A stretch of 64,000 bases of DNA from an uncultured Alphaproteobacteria bacterium (GCA_903889655.1 CAISYL010000245.1:1-64000), one strand, 5' to 3'. Positions 17,552-25,953 are shown, counted from the stretch's first letter. The notes: generated by a model not told the origin, from the sequence alone. Program-made: numbers and translations.

Positions 17552-17998
17552 TCAGGCGAAATAGGCCTCAAGCTTGTCGAGCGAGCCGCTCCAGCCTCTG
17601 TTGTGGCCGTCGCGCGCAGCTTCGTCGAAAAACTTTTCATGCGTCAACGTCAGCATGCAGCCGTCGCCGTCGGGTTTCAGCGAAACCGTCACCTGAGACT
17701 GGCGATCCGGCAAGGTGATCCACATCCAGGTAAAGACGAGCTTTCGGGCGGGCACCACTTCGAGATAGGTGCCGCTCACATTGTGGTTCTCTCCGTCTGG
17801 CGTCGTGAAGATGACGCGGAACCGTCCGTCTACCCGCACATCCATTTCGGCGGAGAGAACCTCGGCGCCGGTCGGGCCGAACCACTGCACTATTTGCGAC
17901 GGTTCCGTCCAGGCGGCGTAGACTTTTTCGGGCGCGGCATTGAGACGACGTTTGAGCGTGAGGCTCGGCTGCTGGACGATTCCGGGTTTGGCGAACAT
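17552..17998 (-). CDS. SRPBCC (AHSA1-like) domain protein
   Basis: A 148-residue START/Bet v1-fold protein of the AHSA1-like group. It has LTLKRRLNAAPEKVYAAWTEPSQIVQWFGP at the N terminus and a C-terminal helix ending RGWSGSLDKLEAYFA. The ATG at 17998 has a strong GGAGGAG ribosome site. It pairs with an ArsR-type regulator gene upstream, a widely seen combination. Its start lies well inside that gene's reading frame. Ligand unknown. Confidence 0.9.
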   Translation of the reverse strand: MFAKPGIVQQPSLTLKRRLNAAPEKVYAAWTEPSQIVQWFGPTGAEVLSAEMDVRVDGRFRVIFTTPDGENHNVSGTYLEVVPARKLVFTWMWITLPDRQSQVTVSLKPDGDGCMLTLTHEKFFDEAARDGHNRGWSGSLDKLEAYFA

Positions 17999-18339
17999 GG
18001 CTCCTCCTCCACGAATGCGGCTAGACGCTCGAGACTTTCGGACCAGAAGCGAAGGGCACGATTGAGCCAGTTCACCGCTTCCTCCATGGGTTCGACGGTC
18101 AACTCGCAAGTCACGGTGCGGCCGACCTTGGTCCGCGCGACCAGGCCCGCATCCGACAAGACGTCGAGATGCTTCATGATCGCCGGAAGCGAGACCGGAA
18201 AGGGCCGCGCCAGTTCACTGACCGAAAGGCGCTCGCCCTCGATCAGACGGGCGAGCAGGGCCCGTCTCGTCGGATCGGCAAGCGCCGCGAAAATGCGGTC
18301 CAGTTCCGGCTCCTCATACTTAACCATCTGGTAAAGCAT
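17890..18339 (-). CDS. ArsR-family transcriptional regulator with C-terminal overlap extension
   Basis: Winged-helix regulator of about 149 residues. It contains DRIFAALADPTRRALLARLIEGERLSVSELARPFPVSLPAIMKHLDVLSDAGLVARTKVGRTVTCEL, typical of the ArsR group that accompanies SRPBCC proteins. I place the start at the ATG at 18339, and 18327 is a close alternative. The last 36 codons (Ser/Arg/Pro-rich) overlap the SRPBCC gene by 109 bp in another frame, which is longer than usual for this pair. The metal-binding Cys motif is not visible. Confidence 0.88.
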   Translation of the reverse strand: MLYQMVKYEEPELDRIFAALADPTRRALLARLIEGERLSVSELARPFPVSLPAIMKHLDVLSDAGLVARTKVGRTVTCELTVEPMEEAVNWLNRALRFWSESLERLAAFVEEEPCSPNPESSSSRASRSNVVSMPRPKKSTPPGRNRRK

Positions 18340-18401
18340 GACTCCGCACCGCCGCACCTGTCAAGCACGGCGGCGCCGAATTTCCGGATCGTCGAAGACG
18401 C

Positions 18402-19400
18402 TCACACGTGGCCGAGCACGGGATGAGGCTTGTAGGGCTCCTCGAGCGCCGCCTTGTCTTCCGCAGACAGCGCGAGGTCCAGCGCGCCCAGCGCATCGTC
18501 CAGATGTTCGAGCTTCGAGGCACCGATGATCGGTGCGGTGACGGTGGGGTTCGAGAGAATCCAGGCGAGCGCCGTCTGCATGGGTTTCACGCCGAGCTTT
18601 TTCGCGATCTCGACATTGCGGTCGGCGACCGCGAAATCGCCGTCATGGAAATACATCTGGCCCGCGAACTCGTCGGTCTTGGCGCGGGTCGTATCGCCGC
18701 CGCCCTGGCGGTGGCGATTGCCGGCGAGGAAGCCGCGGGCGAGCGGGCTCCAGGGAACGACACCGATGCCTTCCGCCTTGCAGAGCGGCAGCATCTCGCG
18801 TTCCTCCTCGCGATAGATGAGGTTGTAATGGTTCTGCATCGAGACGAAGGGGACGAGGCCGCGCTCCCTTGCGATGGAAAGATATTTTGCGAATTGCCAG
18901 GCGTACATCGACGAGGCGCCGATATAGCGGACCTTGCCGGCCTTCACGAGGTCGGACAGAGCCTCGGCCGTTTCCTCGATCGGCGTGTTCGGATCGAAGC
19001 GATGGATCTGATAGAGGTCGATGTAATCGACGCCGAGACGTTTCAGCGATCGGTCGCAGGCATCCATGATGTGCTTGCGCGACAGGCCCCAGCGATTGAC
19101 CTTGCGGTTCTCGGTGCCGTTGAAGCATTTGGTGGCGATCACCACATCTTCACGGTCCTTGACGAGATCGCCGAGCGCCTTGCCGACGATTTCTTCCGAG
19201 ACGCCGTTCGAATAGACATCGGCTGTGTCGAAGAAATTGATGCCGGCGTCGAGCGCCTTTTCAAAGAAAGGGCGCGCTTCCTTCTCTTCGAGTACCCAGT
19301 CGCGCCATTGCTTCGAGCCGTAGGTCATGGTGCCGAGACAGAGACGCGAGACCCTGAGACCTGTATTGCCCAGACGCACATACTTCATTTTCGATGCCAT
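18402..19400 (-). CDS. Aldo/keto reductase
   Basis: NAD(P)H-dependent aldo/keto reductase of 332 residues. The catalytic tetrad is visible: D58 and Y63 in FDTADVYSNG, K91 in IATKCFNG, H133 in YQIHRFD. The phosphate-binding C-terminal IIGASKLEHLDDALGALD is present. The family resembles the YajO/YeaE-like group. The ATG at 19400 has a GGAGG ribosome site. A later ATG at 19388 is possible. Substrate not predictable. Confidence 0.93.
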   Translation of the reverse strand: MASKMKYVRLGNTGLRVSRLCLGTMTYGSKQWRDWVLEEKEARPFFEKALDAGINFFDTADVYSNGVSEEIVGKALGDLVKDREDVVIATKCFNGTENRKVNRWGLSRKHIMDACDRSLKRLGVDYIDLYQIHRFDPNTPIEETAEALSDLVKAGKVRYIGASSMYAWQFAKYLSIARERGLVPFVSMQNHYNLIYREEEREMLPLCKAEGIGVVPWSPLARGFLAGNRHRQGGGDTTRAKTDEFAGQMYFHDGDFAVADRNVEIAKKLGVKPMQTALAWILSNPTVTAPIIGASKLEHLDDALGALDLALSAEDKAALEEPYKPHPVLGHV

Positions 19401-19553
19401 GACGGCCTCCATGTTCTGTATGACTATTTTCGTATAGTTGGTCTTTCGCCAGCGGGGCGCAACAGGAGAGCGCGGCGACGACATCGACCCGGCATTGCCT
19501 CGGGCATTGACAACGGGCCTCCCCGTATGGCGCAAAGGAGGCGGAGAAAGACC

Positions 19554-20357
19554 ATGTCGCTTTCGGATACCCAGCTCGAACGCTATGCCCGCCATATCGT
19601 CCTCAAGGAGATCGGCGGACCCGGGCAACAGAAGCTTCTCAATGCGCGCGTGCTGGTCGTCGGCGCGGGCGGGCTCGGCGCGCCCTGTCTTATGTACCTC
19701 GCCGCCGCCGGCATCGGCACGCTGGGCATTGTCGATCACGACAGTGTCTCGCTCTCGAACCTGCAGCGCCAGATCATCCATGACACGGAAAGCATCGGCA
19801 AGCCGAAGGTCGAGAGCGCGGCGGCAAGTCTCGCGCGCGTCAATCCCGATGTGAAGATCGAAATGCATCGCACGAGGCTCACCGCCGAGAACGCACTCGA
19901 TCTCGTTTCACGCTACGACATCGTCGCCGATGGCTGCGACAATTTTCCGACGCGGTTTCTCGTCAACGATGCCTGTCATTTCGCAAAGGTGCCGCTGGTT
20001 TCCGGTGCGGTCGGGCAATTCGAGGGACAGGTCGCAACTTTCAAATCCTATCTGCGCGATGCGGATGGCGTTCCCTTTCCCGATTATCGCGATCTGGTCG
20101 GCGAAGCGCCGCCGCCGGGCAGCATTCCGGCCTGCGAGGAAGCGGGCGTGCTCGGCGCGCTGACCGGCGTCATCGGTTCGCTGATGGCGCTCGAAGTCAT
20201 CAAGGAAATCGCAGGGGCAGGGACGAGCCTCGCCGGCAAGCTTCTCATCTATGACGCACTCGATACGCGCTTCCGCACGATCAGGCTTCGCCACGATCCA
20301 AAGAATCCATTGTCAGGCGACGAGCCGGCGATCAGGGATTTGAGCGCGCACGTCTGA
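19554..20357 (+). CDS. MoeB/ThiF/HesA-family adenylyltransferase, zinc-motif-less
   Basis: E1-like enzyme that adenylates the C terminus of a ubiquitin-like sulfur carrier (MoaD/ThiS type). It is 267 residues with the nucleotide motif GAGGLG at 37-42, the conserved QRQIIHDTESIGKPKVESA and GCDNFPTRF, and PACEEAGVLGAL holding the Cys. The two CxxC zinc pairs of E. coli MoeB are missing. This matches a common alphaproteobacterial subtype. A strong AAGGAGG ribosome site precedes the ATG. Its last 26 bp overlap the convergent acyltransferase gene. Confidence 0.9.
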   Translation: MSLSDTQLERYARHIVLKEIGGPGQQKLLNARVLVVGAGGLGAPCLMYLAAAGIGTLGIVDHDSVSLSNLQRQIIHDTESIGKPKVESAAASLARVNPDVKIEMHRTRLTAENALDLVSRYDIVADGCDNFPTRFLVNDACHFAKVPLVSGAVGQFEGQVATFKSYLRDADGVPFPDYRDLVGEAPPPGSIPACEEAGVLGALTGVIGSLMALEVIKEIAGAGTSLAGKLLIYDALDTRFRTIRLRHDPKNPLSGDEPAIRDLSAHV

Positions 20358-21414
20358 GCCCTTCCACATAAGCGGCGAGCTCGCGTTTGCGGGCGAGGCA
20401 AGGGCGTTCGAGCCAGTGCCAGGAGGCAATCGCCAGCGCGATCGCGAGAGGTGCCGCGGCGGCAAAGAGCGCAAGCGGCGTCAGACGCGGCAGACGTTGC
20501 ACCAGAAGCTGCTGGATCGGATAGGCATAGATGTAGATGCCGTAGGAATAGTCGCCGAACCGGTTGAAATTGCGGATCACATTGGAAGGCACGAAGGCGG
20601 CCCAGATGGTCGCATAGGCCGTGAAGAGGCAGAGCGCACATTCGTAGGCCGCCGTGCGGCGCAGCAACACCGCGAAGACGAAGGCAGCCATGACAGCCCA
20701 CAAAGTCAGCGGAATGCGCCGCGCCGCGAAAAAGGCGACGACGCCGAAGCCGAAACAGAGCCCGAAACGAATGAGATGGTCGTAGGGATGCGTCACGTCA
20801 TGCGCGATAGGCATCAGGCTCGCCGCCGCCAGCAGAACGAGGATCGGTGCCATCCAGAGCCAGAAGCGGCGCTGTGCCGAAAATCCGCCCGCGAGGCCGA
20901 AGGCGGCGAGGCAGAGATAGCAGATCACTTCGTATTTGAGCGTCCAGAGCGGAGCGTCGATGCCGGTATCGCCGGGCACGGTGGTCGCGACGCCGGGCAG
21001 CGCACTGTCCGCACCGAGAAGACCCGCGACCCTCGGCAGATATTCCCAGGTACCGGCCGCACGGAGATATTGTGCCAGAGGTAGCGAGGTGAGAGCGGGG
21101 CCGACAAAAACGGTGACGAGTACGGCACAGAGGATCAGCGCCGGCCAGAGCCGCAGCAGGCGCGCCGACAGAAAGCCGGACAAGGACGGCGTTGCGAGCC
21201 AGCTCTGCGCGATCAGGAATCCGCTCGCGGCGAAGAAGACGTTAACCGCGTGATAGCCCAGATCGTGCCCTGTGGCGGAAACGAGGGGCCCCGCAAAACG
21301 GTTGCCGGTGACGACGATGAAGCTATGCGCGAAGACGACGGTACCCGCCGCGAGGAAGCGGATCAGATTGAAATTATTGTCCCGCCCGGACACATAGTCG
21401 GCAATATGTTTCAT
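20332..21414 (-). CDS. Membrane acyltransferase of the OafA/YrhL (acyltransferase 3) family
   Basis: A 360-residue multi-pass membrane protein with about ten hydrophobic segments. The N terminus NFNLIRFLAAGTVVFAHSF carries the family's conserved Arg and His. FFAASGFLIAQSW and LWTLKYEVICYL also match. Such enzymes O-acylate cell-surface sugars. Its 3' end overlaps the convergent MoeB-like gene. The acceptor cannot be predicted. The 5' side faces the tandem-repeat region. Confidence 0.9.
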   Translation of the reverse strand: MKHIADYVSGRDNNFNLIRFLAAGTVVFAHSFIVVTGNRFAGPLVSATGHDLGYHAVNVFFAASGFLIAQSWLATPSLSGFLSARLLRLWPALILCAVLVTVFVGPALTSLPLAQYLRAAGTWEYLPRVAGLLGADSALPGVATTVPGDTGIDAPLWTLKYEVICYLCLAAFGLAGGFSAQRRFWLWMAPILVLLAAASLMPIAHDVTHPYDHLIRFGLCFGFGVVAFFAARRIPLTLWAVMAAFVFAVLLRRTAAYECALCLFTAYATIWAAFVPSNVIRNFNRFGDYSYGIYIYAYPIQQLLVQRLPRLTPLALFAAAAPLAIALAIASWHWLERPCLARKRELAAYVEGLRRARSNP

Positions 21415-21577
21415 CGCAGGGCATCGTCCACCGCCCGGCGCCGCGAAATGCGCGCCATACGGACGAAGCCTGCATCGAAAGTGCCAAGGAAAACGATAAT
21501 TTCTGCCGGATTATGGCAGATGAACAAAATTACATGATCGCCGGAATGACCCGGCTCCATGTATTTTTGATCGGCCT

Positions 21578-21610
21578 CATTCCGCCGATCATTACATGAT
21601 CGCCGGAATG
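21578..21610. repeat. Hairpin copy 1 within the tandem repeat
   Basis: Arms CATTCCGCCGATCA and TGATCGCCGGAATG (14 bp, one mismatch) flank a 5-nt loop TTACA. It is the duplicated copy of the hairpin at the dehydrogenase 3' end. On the minus strand it has no T-run after it, so it is not a classical intrinsic terminator. Confidence 0.85.
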
Positions 21611-21639
21611 ACCCGGCTCCATGTATTTTTGATCGGCCT

Positions 21640-21672
21640 CATTCCGCCGATCATTACATGATCGCCGGAATG
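21640..21672. repeat. Hairpin copy 2, containing the dehydrogenase stop codon in its loop
   Basis: Same 14-bp arms as the copy at 21578-21610. The 5-nt loop at 21654-21658 includes the TAA stop of the 2-hydroxyacid dehydrogenase gene (minus strand). It may stabilise the mRNA 3' end or act as a transcription-end structure. Confidence 0.85.
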
Positions 21673-22646
21673 ACCCGATCGGGGGGGCGATGTCCGTCCA
21701 TGAAGGTCTTGATGTTGACGATGACCTTGCCGCCCATTTCGATGCGGCCCTCGATCGTCGCCGAACTCATATGCGGCAGCAGGACCACGCTGTCGAGGCC
21801 GAGGAGCCGTGGATTGACCGTCGGCTCGTTCTCGAAGACGTCGAGGCCGGCACCCGCGATCTCGCCCGCTTCGAGGGCACGGGCAAGCGCGTTCTCGTCG
21901 ATCACCTCGCCGCGCGCCGTATTGACGATATAGGCATCGGGCCGCACCAGCTTCAGCCGGCGCGCATTCAGCAGGTGAAACGTCGCCGGGGTATGCGGAC
22001 AATTGACCGAGACGATGTCGACCTTGGGAAGCATCTGGTCGAGGCTCTCCCAATAGGTCGCCTCAAGCTCCTTCTCGATCACGGCATTGGCGGGCTTGCG
22101 ATTGTGGTAGTGAATTTCGAGACCGAAGGCGCGGGCGCGGCGCGCCACCGCCTGACCGATGCGACCCATGCCGATGATGCCGAGACGTTTGCCGAAAATG
22201 CGGCGGCCGAGCATCCAGGTCGGCGACCAGCCCGGCCATTTGCCCTCGTGATCGCGCAGGTAGCGGGCGCCGTCGGAAAGGCGGCGCGGCACGGCGAGGA
22301 TCAACGCCATGGTCATGTCGGCCGTATCCTCGGTCAGCACGCCGGGCGTGTTCGTCACCGTAATGCCGCGGCGGCGCGCCGTCTCGACATCGACATTGTC
22401 GACGCCGGTGCCGAACTGGGCGATCAGGCGAAGCTGGGGACCGACCTGCGACAGGACTTTCGCATCGATGCGGTCGGTCACCGTGGGCACCAGTACGTCG
22501 GCTTCCTTGACCGCAGCAACAAGTTCCGCCGTCGTCATCGGATGGTCGTCGGCGTTGAGGCGGACATCGAAGAGCTCGTTCATGCGCGCCTCGATGACTT
22601 CGGGGAGCTTCCGGGTGACGATGACGAGCGGCTTCTTCTGGGTCAT
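21654..22646 (-). CDS. D-2-hydroxyacid dehydrogenase (glyoxylate/hydroxypyruvate reductase-like)
   Basis: NAD(P)-dependent D-isomer 2-hydroxyacid dehydrogenase of 330 residues. The catalytic residues appear as Arg in NTARGEV, Glu in FENEP and His in LLPHMSSAT. The nucleotide motif is GMGRIG. FGTGVDNVDVETARRRGITVTNTPGVLTEDTAD is the conserved lead-in. The family includes glyoxylate reductases, but the substrate is unproven. The last codons lie in the partial third copy of a 62-bp tandem repeat, so the C terminus RVIPAIM is also duplicated in DNA downstream. Confidence 0.93.
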   Translation of the reverse strand: MTQKKPLVIVTRKLPEVIEARMNELFDVRLNADDHPMTTAELVAAVKEADVLVPTVTDRIDAKVLSQVGPQLRLIAQFGTGVDNVDVETARRRGITVTNTPGVLTEDTADMTMALILAVPRRLSDGARYLRDHEGKWPGWSPTWMLGRRIFGKRLGIIGMGRIGQAVARRARAFGLEIHYHNRKPANAVIEKELEATYWESLDQMLPKVDIVSVNCPHTPATFHLLNARRLKLVRPDAYIVNTARGEVIDENALARALEAGEIAGAGLDVFENEPTVNPRLLGLDSVVLLPHMSSATIEGRIEMGGKVIVNIKTFMDGHRPPDRVIPAIM

Positions 22647-22851
22647 GCTCGGAACAGCCTCATCGCAAGGAACTTCTACGCAAGGCGCGGCCGGTGGCGG
22701 GCGCTGCCAGCTCCTTGTCTAGCAGAGGGCAAGGGGGCCGACCAAGCCTGTTCTCAGGCCCCGCGCGGCCGCTGCCTCACGGCTTGACCCACTTGCCGCA
22801 GCCTTGTCATAAAGGAGCGGGGTCACGCCAGAGAAAGTCGCCATCATCGCC

Positions 22852-23478
22852 ATGTCCCGGCCGCCTTGCCGTAACGAAGCCGGCGCCATTCTCAGGCGGA
22901 TCGGAAGCGCGGGCGTCTGGCTGCTGCTGATGTCCGGCGCAGCCCACGCCCAGACCAAGGCCGCGAAAGCCGAACCGGCCCCGGCGACCCAGCTTCTCCC
23001 GCCCGGCGGCGACGCCAGCGCACAGCCCAAACAACTGCCGGGGCCGGCGACCGGTTTGCCGGTGCCGCGCTTCGTCAGCCTGAAATCGGGCCGCATCAAT
23101 GTCAGGCGCGGGCCCGGCGACGATTATCCGATCGAATGGGTCTTCGAGAAGAAGGGATTACCGGTCGAGATCACGGCCGAATCTGACCGCTGGCGCCGCA
23201 TCCGCGACCGCGAGGGCGATATCGGCTGGGTCTGGCATTCGATGCTCGACGGACGGCGGACGGCTCTCATCGAGAACAAGGCCACCGGCGGTCAGCCTGT
23301 GCCGCTTCATGCCGAGCCCAACGCCTCGTCCGCCATCGTCGCCTATGCGGAACCCGGCGTGATCGCGCAACTCGCCGCCTGCAAACCCGGATGGTGCGAA
23401 CTCAAGGCCAGCGGCTATGAAGGCTGGATCGAGCGGCCTTCGATCTGGGGCATCTATGCGAACGAGAATTTCGAGTAG
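22852..23478 (+). CDS. Secreted SH3-domain protein
   Basis: A 208-residue protein with a signal peptide (hydrophobic VWLLLMSGAAHAQ near residue 35-45). After a Pro/Ala-rich linker comes a bacterial SH3-like domain: SGRINVRRGPGDDYPIEWVFEKKGLPVEI...WRRIRDREGDIGWVWHSMLDGRR. A second, weaker SH3 repeat follows, ending at GYEGWIERPSIWGIYANE. Such domains bind cell-wall or peptide partners in the periplasm. It ends 3 bp from a convergent gene. Confidence 0.88.
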   Translation: MSRPPCRNEAGAILRRIGSAGVWLLLMSGAAHAQTKAAKAEPAPATQLLPPGGDASAQPKQLPGPATGLPVPRFVSLKSGRINVRRGPGDDYPIEWVFEKKGLPVEITAESDRWRRIRDREGDIGWVWHSMLDGRRTALIENKATGGQPVPLHAEPNASSAIVAYAEPGVIAQLAACKPGWCELKASGYEGWIERPSIWGIYANENFE

Positions 23479-23481
23479 GCG

Positions 23482-24075
23482 CTAGTCGAAATCCGCCGAA
23501 AGCGCGGCGCGCGTCTCGGGCGAGAGCAGCGCCATGTGGCCGTAATTCGGATGCGCGATGGCGATCAGGACCTGCGTCGCCGGATCGCGGAATTTCTCGA
23601 CTTCCTGCAGCTTGAAGGGAAAGTGCAGGAAGTGGACCGACGACGTCTTGCCGTCCGCCTTGGTGCGTTCGATGTCGCCTTCGGGTACCGCCGTCACGCG
23701 CAATCCGCCGACATCGATGTAGATGTGATCCTCGACACCGGTCAACCGGCGCAATTCCTTGTCGCGGCGGACTTCGTCGTCAATCTCGAACATCAGCGTC
23801 GCCACGAGTTCATCGCCTTTCGGGATCAACGGATTGTAAGCCGCGAGTTCGTCGGCGATCTGCTCCTCACCGCCCTTTTCGATGTAGAGCATTTCATGGA
23901 TCTGCTGAAACATCGTTTCGTAATTCTCGAAATAGAAAGTCGCGTAGGGCCCGACCGAAACGCGGCGTCCCTTCTTTACCGCCGTGATCGCGGCGCGGCG
24001 GTCCTTGCGCTCCTTCGCATAGACGTCGTAAGGCAGGATGTCGCTGCGTTCGATGATGTGCTTTGCTGCAGGCAT
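23482..24075 (-). CDS. DUF3501 family protein
   Basis: A 197-residue protein of unknown function. It has IIERSDILPYDVYAKERKDRRAAITAVKKGRRVSVGPYATFYFENYETMFQQIHEMLYIEKGG, a characteristic N-terminal block, and a C-terminal LIAIAHPNYGHMALLSPETRAALSADF. The ATG at 24075 has a GGAGTGA ribosome site. It is last in an operon with a CCG iron-sulfur protein and a rubrerythrin, a combination found in many proteobacteria. No enzymatic motif is evident. Confidence 0.85.
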   Translation of the reverse strand: MPAAKHIIERSDILPYDVYAKERKDRRAAITAVKKGRRVSVGPYATFYFENYETMFQQIHEMLYIEKGGEEQIADELAAYNPLIPKGDELVATLMFEIDDEVRRDKELRRLTGVEDHIYIDVGGLRVTAVPEGDIERTKADGKTSSVHFLHFPFKLQEVEKFRDPATQVLIAIAHPNYGHMALLSPETRAALSADFD

Positions 24076-24097
24076 CGGCGTCACTCCACTTTTCTCG

Positions 24098-25447
24098 TTA
24101 TTCGATGAGACCCCAGGCGCGGGCCATGATCTCGATCGGATGCTGCACCCTGGGCGTCTGCGGCTCGCCCAGCGTCTCGATTTCATGCAGCAGATGCTTG
24201 CCGGCGAGCGGGCAGTCGGACGTCACGTATTTATTGCCGGTCTTCGCGACATTGCGCGCGGCGGGCTTTCCGACCTTCATCGCGACGTCGAAGGTTTCCT
24301 TCATCACGCCGAATGTTCCTCCGTGGCCGGAGCAGCGTTCGACCACGTCGACCTTTATGCCGGGGATAAGCTTCATCATCTCGGCGGATTTCGGCCCCAT
24401 GTTCTGGGCGCGCGCATGACAGGCGAGATGCGCGGTGACACCGCCCTCGACAGGCGTCATGCCGGGCGCGAGACCCTCTTTCTTCGCGATGTCGACGACA
24501 TATTCGTCGATGTCGTAGGTCGCGCGGGAAAGCTTCTCGACATGCGGATTGTCGGGGAGGATCAACGGCCACTCGAACTTGAACATCAAGCCGCAGGACG
24601 CCGTCAGCGTGACGATGTCGTAGCCTTTGTCGATCAGCTCGCACATCTCGCGCGAGATTTTTTCCGCCTGCTCGGCGACCTTGGCGAGGTTACCCTGCTC
24701 GAGAAACGGCATGCCGCAGCAGCCGGGATAGGCGACGGTCGTCTCGACGCCATTATGCGCAAGCACGAGACGCGCGGCTTCGCCGGCACCCGGATTGTTG
24801 TAATTGACAAAACATGTCGCGAAGAGCGCGGCCTTGCGACCTTTGGCGGGGGCGTCCTTCGGCGCGGCGGCACCGGACCTGTCCTGCGCTTTGGCGCGCA
24901 TCGTAAAAGTCTTGCCGTAGAATTTCGGCAACTCGGCGCGGGCGTCGATGCCGGCAAGTTTTTCGAGCACGGGCCGCGTCAGCTTGTTGCCGCGTGCCGA
25001 ACCCCAGTTTGCGAGCGGCGCGACAGGCGCCGCCAGCGTACCATTGCGATCGGTCTGTGCGAGCTGGCCTTGCACGAAAGGATAGCTCCCGTCCTGATGC
25101 GCGGTCGCGGCGCGGTAGCGCAACATCAGGTGCGGAAAATCGAGATTGAATTCATGCGGCGGCACGTAGGGACACTTCGTCATGAAGCACATGTCGCACA
25201 GCGTGCAGGCCTCGATGACGGGCGCGAAGTCCGCCGACTTCACTTCGTCGAGTTCTTCGGTCGGCGAAGCATCGATGAGATCGAAGAGGCGCGGGAAACT
25301 GTCGCAGAGATTGAAGCAGCGGCGGCAGCCGTGGCAGATGTCGAAGACGCGGCGGAGTTCCGCATCGAGCTTGTCGAGATCGTAGAAGTCGGGATTTTGC
25401 CATTCTATCGGATGGCGCGTGGGCGCTTCGGTGCTGCCTTCTTTCAT
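24098..25447 (-). CDS. Iron-sulfur protein with two CCG domains (GlpC/heterodisulfide-reductase-like)
   Basis: A 449-residue protein. Two ferredoxin-type [4Fe-4S] motifs are visible: CHGCRRCFNLC (C38, C41, C44, C48) and CTLCDMCFMTKCP (C81, C84, C87, C92). Two CCG-type cysteine domains follow, with YPGCCGMPF and VERCSGHGG as their ends. The ATG at 25447 is preferred for its GGAGGGGACAGG ribosome site. In the operon it sits between rubrerythrin and DUF3501, so it is likely an electron carrier for peroxide or redox stress, which is inference. Confidence 0.9.
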   Translation of the reverse strand: MKEGSTEAPTRHPIEWQNPDFYDLDKLDAELRRVFDICHGCRRCFNLCDSFPRLFDLIDASPTEELDEVKSADFAPVIEACTLCDMCFMTKCPYVPPHEFNLDFPHLMLRYRAATAHQDGSYPFVQGQLAQTDRNGTLAAPVAPLANWGSARGNKLTRPVLEKLAGIDARAELPKFYGKTFTMRAKAQDRSGAAAPKDAPAKGRKAALFATCFVNYNNPGAGEAARLVLAHNGVETTVAYPGCCGMPFLEQGNLAKVAEQAEKISREMCELIDKGYDIVTLTASCGLMFKFEWPLILPDNPHVEKLSRATYDIDEYVVDIAKKEGLAPGMTPVEGGVTAHLACHARAQNMGPKSAEMMKLIPGIKVDVVERCSGHGGTFGVMKETFDVAMKVGKPAARNVAKTGNKYVTSDCPLAGKHLLHEIETLGEPQTPRVQHPIEIMARAWGLIE

Positions 25448-25536
25448 CCTGTCCCCTCCGGTATTCATTTTCAAAGGTCGCGAAAGGGGAGCCGGGCAAC
25501 CGCCCGCCTCCCCTCGCAGTGTCGTTCTTCGAGCGA

Positions 25537-25953
25537 CTAGACCAGGCTGTCGAGCGCCTTCTGGAAACGGCCGGCATGGCTCTTTTCAGCCTTGGCCAGC
25601 GTCTCGAACCAGTCGGCGATTTCGTCGAAGCCTTCTTCGCGCGCGGTGCGCGCCATGCCCGGATACATATCGGTGTATTCGTGCGTTTCGCCGGCGATCG
25701 CGGCCTTGAGGTTCAGATCCGTGGGTCCGATGGGCTCGCCCGTTGCCGGGTCGCCGACCGATTCCATGAATTCGAGGTGGCCATGCGCATGGCCCGTTTC
25801 GCCTTCCGCCGTCGAGCGGAAAACGGCGGCCACGTCGTTGAAGCCTTCGACGTCGGCCTTCTGCGCGAAATAGAGATAGCGGCGGTTTGCCTGGCTCTCG
25901 CCGGCGAAAGCTGCCTTCAGATTGTCGAGGGTTTTGGATTTTGCGAGCGACAT
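25537..25953 (-). CDS. Rubrerythrin-like di-iron protein (no rubredoxin domain)
   Basis: A 138-residue four-helix ferritin-like protein. Metal ligands are visible as E19 (GESQANRR), E52 and H55 ([10 protein letters not shown]), E89 and E92 (GETHEY), E123 and H126 ([10 protein letters not shown]), the rubrerythrin pattern. The C-terminal rubredoxin Cys pairs of full rubrerythrin are absent. It probably reduces hydrogen peroxide with electrons from the downstream iron-sulfur protein. First gene of an operon with paired palindromic sites and a promoter upstream. Confidence 0.93.
   Translation of the reverse strand: MSLAKSKTLDNLKAAFAGESQANRRYLYFAQKADVEGFNDVAAVFRSTAEGETGHAHGHLEFMESVGDPATGEPIGPTDLNLKAAIAGETHEYTDMYPGMARTAREEGFDEIADWFETLAKAEKSHAGRFQKALDSLV

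Larger units (their letters stand above)
21529..21676. repeat. 62-bp tandem repeat, 2.3 copies, overlapping a gene end
   Basis: Two identical 62-bp units (21531-21592 and 21593-21654) are followed by a third copy matching for the first 22 bp (21655-21676). The third, partial copy codes for the last residues of the downstream-read 2-hydroxyacid dehydrogenase. Each unit therefore carries a copy of that gene's 3' end including its stop codon. Identity between the full units suggests a recent duplication by slippage or unequal exchange. Confidence 0.95.

Noticed and set aside
18320-18334. TTAA-N7-GTAA inside the ArsR 5' end
   Set aside because: It matches the CtrA-like form but lies within coding sequence, around the start codons. 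At this match level some chance hits are expected.
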